A stretch of DNA of 64,000 nt from Podospora pseudocomata (Eukaryota > Ascomycota > Sordariomycetes > Sordariales > Podosporaceae). Every line of letters begins with the position of its first letter. The stretch's first letter is position 1. Location of the stretch: assembly GCF_035222375.1 (NCBI RefSeq), contig NC_085887.1, forward strand, positions 2,021,501 through 2,085,500. Reading direction: 5' to 3'. The notes beneath the pieces were generated by a model, which was given only the letters and a program-made list of their open reading frames with translations, had not been told where the DNA came from and searched no databases. This document shows positions 1 through 9,387 of this stretch, in pieces. A program made the position numbers and the translations under genes.

Positions 1-516
1 CATTTTCATGTAAATGGCCACAACAACCAAGTCACACAGAGTACCTGCATGGTTCCGTATGACAAAAACCATCGTGATCTGATGTTGGTGTTGAGATGGG
101 ATAATTGCCCGCTGGCCAATCAGAGCAGCGGAACCCGATGCTTGCACCCCTGCAGATTCTAGTTGCCGTGGCTGTTGTTGGTGATCAATATTAGGGGAGG
201 TTTTCGCTGACATCATTGGTCGAGACAGGCGTCTGGTAGCGAGATGCAACTGCCTTTGGGAGCTGCCAAAGAGGGGAACTTGAGTTTAATAGATGGTTGC
301 TGTGCCTCTTCTTTTCTGATCCTCCCTCTGATCTTTTTTTTTTGGCTTGATTTAAAGAGGTGCGAAGTGTGGCACAGTAGGAGAGTTACATTGCGGGGAG
401 CTGTCAGCAAAGAAACACCACACCACAGCCCGTGATATCTTCACCTCACCTTAAGTTCTCACCATTCGACAACACTTTATACGAAACAAACCAGGAAGGA
501 ATACAAACCCATCAAA
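1..516. other. Upstream region of the steroid-reductase-like gene
   Basis: No coding region is supported here. Two overlapping open frames of about 60 codons on opposite strands have no recognisable product. The last 80 bases before the ATG at 517 are A/C-rich and look like a fungal 5' leader. A CCAAT box lies at 116-123 and a T-tract near 335-342. Confidence 0.5.
116..123 (+). promoter_or_regulatory. CCAAT box (CCAATCAG)
   Basis: The sequence CCAATCAG matches the core bound by the fungal CCAAT-binding (HAP/CBC) complex. It lies about 400 bp before the start codon of the first gene. This is a sequence match only; occupancy is inferred. Confidence 0.35.
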
Positions 517-1458
517 ATGGCCACCTCAACATTGGGTCTCATACCAAACTGGTACCCCCCCACCCGCGAAAACTACGACCTCATCCTCTCCTTGTGGAAG
601 TGGTTCCCTGCCGTACGTTTCCCCCCTCCCTCCCCTCTCCAATCCGCCCCCAACTAACACTTCCAGTTCGCCTCCCTCCAATGGGCAACAACCTGGTACG
701 GCATGGGCAAAACCTCCCTCCCCTCCCCGCTCAACCTGCCCGGCCGTCTAGCCTGGCTAACAATGGAATCCCCCGGCTTCCTCACCCTCCTCTACACCTT
801 CTTTCGTCTCCCCCCGCAGCTTTCCGTCACCGACCTCCCCTGGCAAAACTCCGTCCTCGCCGGCCTCTTCGTAATCCACTACTCCTACCGCGCCATCCTC
901 TTCCCCTTCCTCCAACCATCCATGGCACCAATGCACCTCTCCATCTGGGCCTCGGCCTTCTCCTTCCAAGTCATCAACGGGCTCATGCTCGGGTCCTGGC
1001 TAGGCGGGTACGGACCAACCTCCCAAGAAGAATGGGATAACCTCTTGCCGTTTGGAACACTGCAGTTCAGCGTTGGCATCGCGATTTTTTACGTGGGGCT
1101 GGCGGCGAATTACTATCATGATGATGAGCTGAGGGAGATAAGGAGGAGGGAGAACCATCGCCAGGATAGGCTGGTTAAAGAAGGCAGGGTGAAGAGGGGG
1201 GATGTGAGCAGGCATTATGAGGTTCCCAAGGCGGGCTTGTTCAAGTACATGTTGTATCCGCATTACTTTGTCGAGTGGGTCGAGTGGTTTGGGTATTGGA
1301 CTGCGGCGGGGTACGGGTGTGTGCCGGCGAGGTGCTTCTTGTTCAATGAGGTTGCGTCAATGTTGCCCAGAGCGGTGAGGGGGAAGGCCTGGTATGTTGA
1401 GAAATTCGGGGAGGAGAAGGTGGGGAAGAAGTGGGCGGTTATTCCGGGGTTCTGGTAG
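517..1458 (+). CDS. 3-oxo-5-alpha-steroid 4-dehydrogenase family protein
   Basis: Two exons, 517-612 and 667-1458, are joined across a 54-nt intron (GTACGT donor, CCAG acceptor) and give 295 residues. The C-terminal part has the layout of the steroid 5-alpha-reductase C-terminal domain: hydrophobic segments around residues 75-100, 110-130 and 155-185, then a basic loop and a terminal WAVIPGFW-type end like the family's conserved tail. The family uses NADPH to reduce an enone double bond of a steroid-like or polyprenol substrate in the ER membrane; the substrate here cannot be read from sequence. Of the ER-reductase relatives in the window it looks more like SRD5A/DET2 than Tsc13, which is present separately at 30784-31810. 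The ATG at 517 opens the frame, in an AAAATGG context. Confidence 0.8.
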
Positions 1459-1739
1459 GATCAGGAAGGGAAAGGGGGAGAGGAGGTAAGATGGGCGTGA
1501 GGGAGGGGGTAGTGGCCAGAGAAAGGAGGATAATGGTTTGGTCGACGAGCTGGAGTTGAGCTTGGTCCAGAGAATAAGCACATGATGACTTTCACGAGAT
1601 ATGCCATGACATATATCGCCAGGTCAGTGACAACGACGACGTGAATAACCATATCTTGTCATCTATCAGAGTGCCTCTCCGACCATCAAGCAAATATATC
1701 CTGCTAGCAATGCTCCAAAACACCCCTTTTTAGACTCCT

Positions 1740-2921
1740 TTAGATACCCGTAGCCTCCCGATAGAAACTCAAACTCCGACTAGCACCCGCCGCGCAAAAC
1801 CTCTCTCCTTTACCCATCCCAGGCCCAAGCGCACGTTCGGTCGGTGGCAACCAGCGTACACACCACAAAGCCTTGTCCGTCTCGCTGTGCGTAGCCACAC
1901 AAGCCCCCCTTGCGACATCCCAGACCTTGACCTTGCCATCCAGCTGCCCACTGAGGAGGTAGTCTCCCGTATCGTTCCAGTCGAGTGATGTGATCCACGA
2001 CGGCCTGTTGCCCGGCGCGCTCAAGTTCGCGACGTGCTCTCCATGCTCCATGTCATAGAGAGCGATGATACCGGCGTTGCCGGCAGCAGCCAGCCTCTTG
2101 CAGCCGGGTGAGAAGGCTACGGTTCGTACCGGTTTGGCGAGACCTATCCCTCTGTCAGCTTTTGTCCCTCAAAACAAAGTGAAAGATGAACCCACCAGAA
2201 AGCGAATAAACCATCCTCCCCGCATCATTATTAAAGACATACACCCCCCCATTCTCATGCCCCGACGCCGTCAGCCTCCCATCCCTACTCAAATCCACCG
2301 CCATCGCAAAACTGCCCCCTCCCCCGGCAGCTCCTCTCCCACCCCCGGTCTCGTACGTCTGTATCTTCTCCTTCGCTGTCAAGTCCCAGACGTGGATTCT
2401 CCCATCACTAGTGGTGCACGCCAAAAAGTTCTCGTCAGCGCTCAGCGCAATCGCCCAGACGTCCCCCTTGCCGTTGTCGGAAACGGTTGGAATCTCCCAT
2501 TGGAGTTCGTATTCTTTTCTATCGGGGTTCAACCGCCAGATCTTGACATCGCCGCCGAAGCCGACCGAGGCAAAGATGTTGCCTGTTTGGGGGCCGCGGG
2601 CGGTGGTGAGGTGGTGGCAGCCGAGTTTGTGGGCGTTGGGGATGGTTTGGGCGAGGGGGTAGGTTGGGGCGGTGGTGTCGTGGATGCGGAGGGAGGAGGA
2701 GCCTGAGGAGGAGATGAGGCTTGAGGGGGTGGGTGCGAGGGAGAAGATGTCGGCCGGGTGGGCTGTGAGGGGAACTGGTGTTAGCTATCAAGGAAGATGG
2801 CGGGGCGAATTGCGATTGCTCGCCTACCTTGGTCGACCGTGTGGGCGGTAAGATATTGTTTAGACTGGAGAGTATGTTAGTACGTGATTGACAAACAAGC
2901 ACGACACGAGAGACATACCAT
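1740..2921 (-). CDS. ski8: WD40 protein Ski8 (Ski complex; Rec14-like)
   Basis: Four exons on the minus strand (2921-2919, 2864-2828, 2762-2196, 2143-1740) give 336 residues. The first exon is just the ATG; the donor GTATGT follows at once. The protein starts MSKQYLTAHTVDQAHPADIF, typical of Ski8/Rec14, and carries WD repeats with WD dipeptides in contexts such as IHVWDLT and KVKVWDVARG. Ski8 is the WD40 scaffold of the cytoplasmic Ski complex (Ski2-Ski3-Ski8), which feeds mRNA to the exosome. In several fungi the same protein also assists meiotic double-strand-break formation. Length and number of blades fit the family. All splice phases are consistent (3+37+567+404 nt). It is convergent with the upstream reductase gene, with 281 bp between the stops. 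Confidence 0.88.
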
Positions 2922-3426
2922 TGTCACCTATCCATGAAATCATGCGATTTTGAGAAAGGGTTTTGTTGGAGAGATCAAGAATGGGATCCGATGCGACTTG
3001 CTGGCGGTTGAGCAGCTGCCCTGGGAAGGTTTATGGTGGGGTAGCTGTTCTTGGAGACGTCACTGCGGCAGGCAGTGAGTGGGCTGGAAGAATGCAGCAT
3101 ATAAATCTAGAAATCCACATTGGACTACTACTAGTGATTTTTGGAGTATTCACTTTGAATGTGCTATTTTGGTTTTTTTCATTTTCCAGGGCAGTTGTCG
3201 ATAGCCACCCTTATAGGCACAAGAGCCCCTTTAGAATACACGTGCGTGCTGTTGCTCGTCACAGCACTACACTCTGTTAAGTACAGACATATACATGTGC
3301 GTCCAGGACATTCTTTCCACGTCCTGTCCACAAGCTTGAAGAGTTGGTATTTCCTACGCCTGACAACTTCAACACTGACCCCTGACCTCAGCCCAACAGC
3401 ACCTCCTCCCGTTCTTATTCAGCCAT
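2922..3426. other. Gap between ski8 and mrpl32: ski8 promoter and mrpl32 3' region
   Basis: Both flanking genes are on the minus strand, so this 505-bp stretch should hold the ski8 promoter (right of 2922) and the mrpl32 3' UTR (left of 3427). Short open frames near 2963-3440 on the plus strand have no recognisable product. A T-rich stretch lies at 3165-3185. Confidence 0.5.
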
Positions 3427-3931
3427 TTATTTGGTCTTAGCCTTGACCTCTTCCTCGGCTTGAGCCTCCTCCTTGGCCTTGGCCTCCTGGTGCAGAAACC
3501 CCCTGAGTCCTGAAGAAACAGTCAGCTTATATGGAATCGCTCCTGAGCAGAATTTCCTTACTTGATGCGCAGGTAGGGCAGACATAATGCATACGCTTCA
3601 TCCCACCACACGCCGGGCAGACGCAAAGCGCCGTTACATCCTTGATAGCCTTGCCGGCCATTTGTCTGTGTCTCTTCTTCATGTGCGATGTCTTCTTCTT
3701 TGGTACAGCCTTGAGAATACCCTCCCAAATCCCCTCCAAGACTTCTGGTAGTGATGGAAGACCGAGCGAGATGCCTACTGGGATGGCGATGTTGAGGTTG
3801 GGAAACAGGGGGAGCGAGAGTTGTCGTACAAGAACCTGGACCCTTGATGCCGCGAAGGCTGTTGGTGGGAGGAGTCTGGGGAGGAAAGAGGCCGAGGAAG
3901 CCATCCTCATCGCTGGTGCCGCCATTGCCAT
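3427..3931 (-). CDS. mrpl32: Mitochondrial ribosomal protein bL32m
   Basis: Two exons (3931-3562 and 3509-3427) encode 150 residues. The N-terminus is rich in Ala, Arg and Ser with no acidic residues, as in a mitochondrial presequence; bL32m is processed by the m-AAA protease in yeast. The mature part begins near VPKKKTSHMKKRHRQMAG, the conserved L32 core. It continues with the zinc-ribbon pair CVCPACGG and HYVCPTC, four Cys in two CxxC knuckles. The intron falls just after the second knuckle, and the short last exon adds a charged Glu/Lys-rich tail ending in KAKTK. Structural protein of the large mitoribosomal subunit. It is divergent from cdc10, with 665 bp between the start codons. Confidence 0.88.
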
Positions 3932-4596
3932 TTTTGCTTGGTGATATTCTTGAATTTCGAACTCGATTGTACCGCCAAAGTAACTCGTCTGAAATCGACC
4001 AATGCCTTCCTTTCCCTCTCAATATTCCGATATGTCCTCCTCTCGTGGCTGTACCGTGGCGGTGTGGATGACGCTGTCGGGTCGGTCTCGGTCGTCGACC
4101 CAAAAAATATTGTCGGCCGGTGCTCTTCGCGATGGATTGTCCCACCACTTCAATCCACTCGAGACATTGAAAAAGAATGGGCCGGGATGGCACGGTCCCT
4201 CTCCTGCTTCTGAGCTGCCACTGCAGCGCTGGAGAATGCGCTAAGACCCTCTAAACCCAATTGAGGTTGTGCCTGGGGCAGCAGCTCCACCAGGCCAATC
4301 AGGTGCCGGCTATGACCCGTCCCCCTTTCCCCAGCTGGCGAGCGACCCCTTGGACGGAAATTATTGTTTGGCACACGCTGCCGGCAGGAAAGGTCCACGG
4401 TGCTACCACGAAAATCCCCCAACCATTCGAAACCTCAACCCGACAGCAACTCTCGTCGATACACTCCATCTTCACCTCTCCATATCCCCCGTGAGCGCCT
4501 CTATTTCCCGGTGCTTTGCCCCTGTCTGCTTTTTGGAATAGCTCCATAGCGTGTCTCCCGTCTCCCGTCTTCAGCCAGTTATAACCTACCGCCACA
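3932..4596. promoter_or_regulatory. Bidirectional promoter between mrpl32 and cdc10
   Basis: The two start codons face away from each other, so this 665-bp segment must carry both promoters. A CCAATCAG box lies at 4295-4302, near the centre, and could serve both directions. Overlapping open frames of 75-107 codons are present on both strands but show no domain and no splice context. Confidence 0.5.
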
Positions 4597-5747
4597 ATGG
4601 CCGCCATGCCTGCTGCCACCATCTACCCCCAGAGCCACGTTGGTTTCGACAGCATCACGTCCCAGATCGAGCGCAAGTTGCTCAAGCGTGGCTTCCAGTT
4701 CAACGTCATCTGCGTCGGTCAGTCTGCTTCTCTCAACTAACACTTTCCATTCTCCACTCCTCCCGTTCGCGAGCTGGGATTGACGTGTCTCGTGCAATGC
4801 AGGCCAGACGGGTCTCGGCAAGTCGACCTTGATCAACACCATCTTCGCCTCGCACCTCATCGAGTCCAAGGGCAGGTTGCTCCCTGACGAGACCATTCGC
4901 TCCACCACCGAGATCCAGTCCGTTTCGCACATCATCGAGGAGAACGGCGTCCGCCTCAGACTCAACATTGTCGATACCCCCGGTTATGGCGACCTCATCA
5001 ACAACGACAGGTGCTGGGACCCTATCGTCAAGTACATCAAGGACCAGCACTCGGCCTACCTCCGCAAGGAACTCACTGCCCAGCGTGAGCGCTACATTCA
5101 GGACACGCGCATCCACTGCTGCTTGTTCTTCATCCAGCCATCGGGTCACTCCCTTAAGCCCATCGATATTGTCGTGCTCAAGAAGCTCTCTGATGTTGTC
5201 AACGTCGTTCCCGTCATCGCCAAGTCCGATTCCCTGACTTTGGAGGAGCGCATGGCTTTCAAGGAGCGCATCAAGGAGGAGTTTGCTTTCCACAACCTCA
5301 AGATGTACCCCTATGACAACGAGGAATTTGACGACGAGGAGCGTGCTGTCAACAGCCAGATTAAGGTGAGTTAATAATTTTGGGTCACTATTAGGTCTTG
5401 GCTAACATGATTTTCAGAGCTTGATTCCTTTCGCCGTCGTCGGTTCCGAGAAGTCAATCATCGTCAACAACAAGCAAGTCCGCGGCCGCCAGAACCGGTG
5501 GGGAGTGATCAACGTTGAGGACGAGACCCACTGCGAGTTTGTCTACCTCCGAAATTTCCTCCTCCGCACCCACCTCCAGGACCTCATCGAGACGACATCT
5601 CAAATTCACTACGAGACCTTCCGCGCCAAGCAGCTCTTGGCCCTCAAGGACCCCAGTGCCCAGGGCCACGGCAGCAGACCCATCAGCCCGGCTGCTGACC
5701 GCGAGATGAGCCGCAGCTCGCAAAGAATGACCATGAACGGCTACTAA
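4597..5747 (+). CDS. cdc10: Septin, Cdc10 class
   Basis: Three exons (4597-4717, 4803-5365, 5418-5747) encode 337 residues. The septin GTPase fold is complete: G1 P-loop GQTGLGKS split by the first intron at the glycine, G3 DTPG, G4 AKSD, and the septin-unique element near residues 240-290 with RWGVINVED and the HLQDLIETT motif. The N-terminal SHVGFDSITSQIERKLLKRG closely matches yeast Cdc10 (ASYVGFDTITNQIE). As in Cdc10 there is only a short C-terminal tail without the coiled coil seen in Cdc3, Cdc11 and Cdc12. Septins form filaments at the cortex, at septa and at bases of branches; Cdc10 sits at the centre of the octamer. Confidence 0.93.
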
Positions 5748-6506
5748 GACAACCGAGCCTCAATCATGCATACATACACACACACACTTACACTTATAGT
5801 AGTGTTTATTCGTCGCCTACAACATATGACCATGACAGACCTTTTGATATCCCGGCAGAACAGTGCAGTGCCACCAGAAACGCAGAAAAAGCTCTTACAA
5901 CATCGAAACGAGAACGGGGGGGCGGAGCAGCGAGGGTTGTGGGGAGGGAAAATAGCGAGGCGCATATGTGATTGCGGTTTGGCCGTCTGGTGTTTTATGT
6001 CGTCTTGTTGGCAGTTATTCCGGTGGACTGGACTCTTCTTATTATCCTATTTTCTTTTTATTATCCGAAGCTCTTTCGCATCTTTGCAACTTTTTTTTCC
6101 TTTTCTTCTTTTAATTACCCCGGGCCCTCCACAAATTAATAGAGAGCTAGTTTCGATACCTGACGGAGAATACAGATGAGATGTTATGAATGTGTATTCG
6201 AAACCGGACTGTCTTGAGTTGATGATCGGTGTCCGTTGTCCGTTTGAACTGGCCATCAAGAGTCCGGCTGTTGGTGGGTTGGTTGTAGCTGGGTTAGGGT
6301 TTATAGCTCCAATCGCCACTGACGCGTTTAGACGCGACCAATTACTGCGGACCAAGAACTTAAAAATCGACAACTCACTTCTGAGAATGTAGCTTGCCAT
6401 CAACTAGTTTTCAATCATTAATGAAGTCTGGAGTTTTTATTCCTTTTTGTTGATACCCTCTAACGTGTGTCTTTTTTTCTTTTTTCTTGTCTCACTCCTT
6501 CCAACA
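5748..6506. other. cdc10 3' region and promoter of the OB-fold gene
   Basis: This is a 759-bp non-coding stretch. The left part is the cdc10 3' UTR, with a CA-repeat (acacacacac) at 5773-5785. The right part has the MCB-like boxes at 6323-6337 and a pyrimidine-rich leader at 6470-6500 before the ATG at 6507. Open frames of 60-137 codons inside it have no recognisable features. Confidence 0.5.
6323..6337. promoter_or_regulatory. Two adjacent MluI cell-cycle box-like sites (ACGCGT, ACGCG)
   Basis: ACGCGT at 6323-6328 and ACGCG at 6333-6337 lie 170-185 bp before the OB-fold start codon. ACGCGT is the classic MBF target in yeasts and occurs upstream of DNA-replication genes. Two copies within 15 bp in a promoter is suggestive, but use by MBF is inferred. 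Confidence 0.4.
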
Positions 6507-7871
6507 ATGCCACCACCCAAAAAGGTTGACAAAGGGATCGTTTCCCTCGACCGGGAAACTCCCATTCAGGAGGAGGTCAAACCGCTGATAGAAGACATCC
6601 TGAGGACAAAGTATTGCGTTCAGGGGTCGGTGTTTCTTGTGGAGGGGATCGACACGGTGAGGGTGGTTGGTGGGGCGGGGAAGATGGTGAGGTTGCTGTT
6701 GGGGGATGGGAAGCTGGTGATTCAGGGGTTTGTGAAGGGGGTTATGCACTGGGTTGTGGAGGGGGGGAAGGTTTTTGAGGGGGGGTATGTCAGGTTGGAT
6801 AAGTTTGAGGTGGTTGAGATCGAGGGGGAGAGGGTGCTGGTGATTGGGGATTTGAGGATTGTGGGGTGGGATGAGGGGTATTTGGGGGTTTTGAGGGAGG
6901 AGGGCAGGGAGGTTAAGGATGTCGGGGGGCTGAGAGAGGGGGGAACGGGGGGGGAAAGGTTGTTTGGGTTGGAGAGGAGGGTCAGGGAGATGGAGGTTAG
7001 GAGGGAGAGGGAGAGGGAGACGGAGGAGGAGGAGAGGAGGAGGGAGGAGGGGAGCAGAGAGGAGCTGGAGGCTGAGGTTGTCGAGCAGGAAAAGCAGGCT
7101 GTTGAGCGGGAGTGGGAAGAAGAGGCGAAGAAGGAGGAGGAAGATGAGGGTTGCACCTCTGAGTCGGACTATGATGATGATGGTTTTGAACAGATGGTGA
7201 TATCGACCGAGAGGGCTACCCAGAGGAGGGTCATGGCTACCGCATACACCGGCACAAGCGTTAATAACACCACGACGCCACAGCGACCACCGGTGTTCAA
7301 GCAGCAATCGATTCAACATCCACAAGTCCAGTTGCCTCCCCCCTCTCGCCAGATATTAACTCCTAGAACACCTCAGCCTCGGCCGCCTATCAAACCCCAG
7401 GAAAACACCACACCGAAACCGCTTCCCTGGCTTGCCAGCGATCCGACTCAACCCCTAAAGCTCACACCCCTCAGCCAAATCCCATATTTACCCTACAAAC
7501 AAAACTGGATGATCAACGTTCTCGTTGTTGTCACCCAACTCGGAGAAACAGAATCGTGTCCGTATCCTCCCTTTGTTCAAAGGCAGGCTAGCGTCATTGA
7601 TCAGAGTACACCACATAGGCACATACACTTGACAGTATTCTTGGAGCCAGCCGGGTTTGAGCCGAAGCTAGGCGAGGTCTACCTTTTGCTGGGTGTCAAG
7701 AATCACAAGTTTGATGGGGGTAGCTTGAAGAAGTATGCGAGTGACAAGCCCAAGGGGGGTGGGAGGTGGTGGGTGGAGGGACGAGGGTTGGGGTGGTGTA
7801 AAGGGATGGTGAAGGAGTTGGAGATCTGGTGGGCTCAGCAACAGGGGGGTGTTGTTGGGGAGGAGGGTTGA
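6507..7871 (+). CDS. Orphan protein with an RPA70N-like OB fold and a second putative OB fold
   Basis: A single exon encodes 454 residues. The open frame reaches back to 6447 but only through a TTG, so the ATG at 6507 (CAACAATG) is the start. Residues about 10-115 have the pattern of the RPA1 N-terminal OB domain: a VRLLLGDGK strand, a hydrophobic helix of the 'HWVVEGG' kind, then GGYVRLDKFEVVEI and VLVIGDLRIVG. Residues 140-245 are a highly charged Glu/Arg coiled-coil-like stretch, followed by a Pro/Thr-rich linker. Residues about 320-440 look like a second OB fold, with HIHLTVFLE and GEVYLLLGVKNHKF. No zinc ribbon of RPA DBD-C is seen and the protein is shorter than RPA70 (about 600 residues). 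A single-stranded DNA or RPA-related role is inferred; the MCB boxes upstream agree with it. Function unknown. Confidence 0.6.
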   Translation: MPPPKKVDKGIVSLDRETPIQEEVKPLIEDILRTKYCVQGSVFLVEGIDTVRVVGGAGKMVRLLLGDGKLVIQGFVKGVMHWVVEGGKVFEGGYVRLDKFEVVEIEGERVLVIGDLRIVGWDEGYLGVLREEGREVKDVGGLREGGTGGERLFGLERRVREMEVRRERERETEEEERRREEGSREELEAEVVEQEKQAVEREWEEEAKKEEEDEGCTSESDYDDDGFEQMVISTERATQRRVMATAYTGTSVNNTTTPQRPPVFKQQSIQHPQVQLPPPSRQILTPRTPQPRPPIKPQENTTPKPLPWLASDPTQPLKLTPLSQIPYLPYKQNWMINVLVVVTQLGETESCPYPPFVQRQASVIDQSTPHRHIHLTVFLEPAGFEPKLGEVYLLLGVKNHKFDGGSLKKYASDKPKGGGRWWVEGRGLGWCKGMVKELEIWWAQQQGGVVGEEG

Positions 7872-8478
7872 AGATGCCCGGAAAATGGAGTTCAGTTGCG
7901 AATCGTCCATTCTCCAGCAAGGAAAGTTCGGCGGTTCCAACCATTTCCACAATGGGTCTTTAGGCAGCGACATCAACTCTTTAAGGACTCCCAATCTTCA
8001 ATAAGATCAAAGGTGTTCTTCATCCACATCAATCATCAAATCCTCAAAAGAACGGAAGAACAGCTTGGAATCGTGAGGGCTCACGTGACCACGCCCCAGT
8101 TTCGCGAACAAGGAGTGGTGCGCCGAGCGACAAATGACTGGCTGGGAAGGCGCCTTCCCCAGCCCCTCCTCCACAGAGCCTCCCGTCTCCTGCCTCAAGA
8201 GCTGCAAAGCAGCCAATTCAACACAAACGACGAAAACGCACAAAATTACTCCGACTTTTTCGCTCAAGACCACAGTTACTGGTATTTCGCGATTTTGCGA
8301 CCATAGCGATAACCAGAATACATATCTGTTGCGCCTACTATCGCCAAATTCACCCAAGACATCCCTCCCGCTGACGTCACTCACCGACCTCTTCTCACTC
8401 ACCTTGACCCAACCACACCACACCTATCTTCTCAGCTTTCTCACGACTCTCTCATCACCCCAAATAAAAACAGCAACC
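7872..8478. promoter_or_regulatory. Promoter of the DNA polymerase delta small-subunit gene
   Basis: This 607-bp region carries TCACGTGA at 8081-8088 (palindromic E-box), TTTCGCGAA at 8100-8108 and TTTCGCG at 8285-8291. TTTCGCG is an E2F/MBF-type element known from S-phase promoters. The two copies lie about 380 and 190 bp before the ATG at 8479. Open frames crossing this region have no recognisable product. Confidence 0.45.
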
Positions 8479-9068
8479 ATGCCACCCCGCCGCTCCACCC
8501 GAGCGACAACCAAGGCCGCCAGCCAATCCAAGCTGAACTTCTCCAACAAAATCACCAAACCGCTCCCCTCCCGCTCCAATCAAAAAGACAAGGCTGTCAA
8601 GCTTGAGGAAGCCATCACAAGAACAGCCACCCCCTCCCCTCCCCCCTCCTCCGAGCCAGCTCCTGAACAAGAACTTTCGCCGGCAGAGGTCAACGCGGCA
8701 AAGGTTTCGCAGGCGGCGATTAATCGTTACTGGAAGGGGATTGAAGACTCGAGGCTGGCGAAGGAAGTTCACAAGAAGCATGGGACTGGGTTGGGGACGG
8801 GGGAGAAGGTTTTGAGGTATTTTGACGTTAGCAGTCAGTTTGGGGTAAGTTTTCGGAAATTGTCTAAGGGAAAGGGATGGGTGCTGACGAGGTGATAATA
8901 TAGCCATGTGTGGGGATTACACGACTCGAGAGGTGGCAGAGGGCGGAGAGGCTGGGGCTCAACCCGCCGATTGAGGTGCTGGCGGTGATTGTCAAGGAGG
9001 GGAGGGGGGAGGAGAAGGCGCATTTGGATCAGTTGTTGAGTAGTACTGCGATTGGGGAGAGGGAGTAA
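8479..9068 (+). CDS. cdm1: DNA polymerase delta subunit 4 (Cdm1/POLD4 family)
   Basis: Two exons (8479-8844 and 8904-9068) give 176 residues. The N-terminus is basic and Ser/Pro-rich and includes a QSKLNFSNK stretch resembling a PIP box (Q-x-x-L-x-F), as in POLD4 homologues that bind PCNA. The C-terminal half holds the family signature: LRYFDVSSQFGPCVGITRLE, then RWQRAERLGLNPPIEVLAVI, matching the conserved TRLxRWxRAxxLGLxPPxEV block of human POLD4 and fission yeast Cdm1. The protein is a small, non-catalytic subunit that stabilises the replicative polymerase holoenzyme. The exon junction lies inside the signature, supporting the splice choice. Confidence 0.85.
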
Positions 9069-9387
9069 ATTTCAACAGGAGGGGGGGAATATGCGAAATG
9101 ACATGGAGTTTTGGAGTTGGGGAACTGCTTTCGGGGGAAGGGGATCACAACAGGGAAACAAGGGCAGGATTTGGAAGGGAGATGTTATCAGGGGAGGAGA
9201 ATTTGTGCCAACATAATCGAGTTGCTACGCATCCTTGCTGGATATGCACCTTGCTGATTACATGTACTTTTTACATAGCTTGACATCACAGATACAGGTC
9301 ATCGCAAACAGAACGAGCAACATAATTTCGCTCTATTCTATATTCTATCAACACCTGGGGCGCTCTCCTTTGGTCTATGAAAAGTTT
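9069..9387. other. Convergent 3' region between cdm1 and the queuosine-salvage gene
   Basis: This 319-bp stretch lies between two stop codons on opposite strands. It holds only 3' UTR sequence; nothing coding is supported. Confidence 0.5.

Noticed and set aside
432-1040. 202-codon plus-strand frame
   Set aside because: It overlaps the spliced reductase gene in another frame and is a Pro/His/Leu-rich shadow of a C-rich coding strand; no domain.
5766-6179. 137-codon plus-strand frame after cdc10
   Set aside because: It lies in the 3' UTR and reads CA- and T-repeats; no conserved feature.
6492-7325. 277-codon minus-strand frame opposite the OB-fold gene
   Set aside because: Leu/Pro/His repeats are the mirror of the G/A-rich coding strand; the sense strand has the OB patterns.
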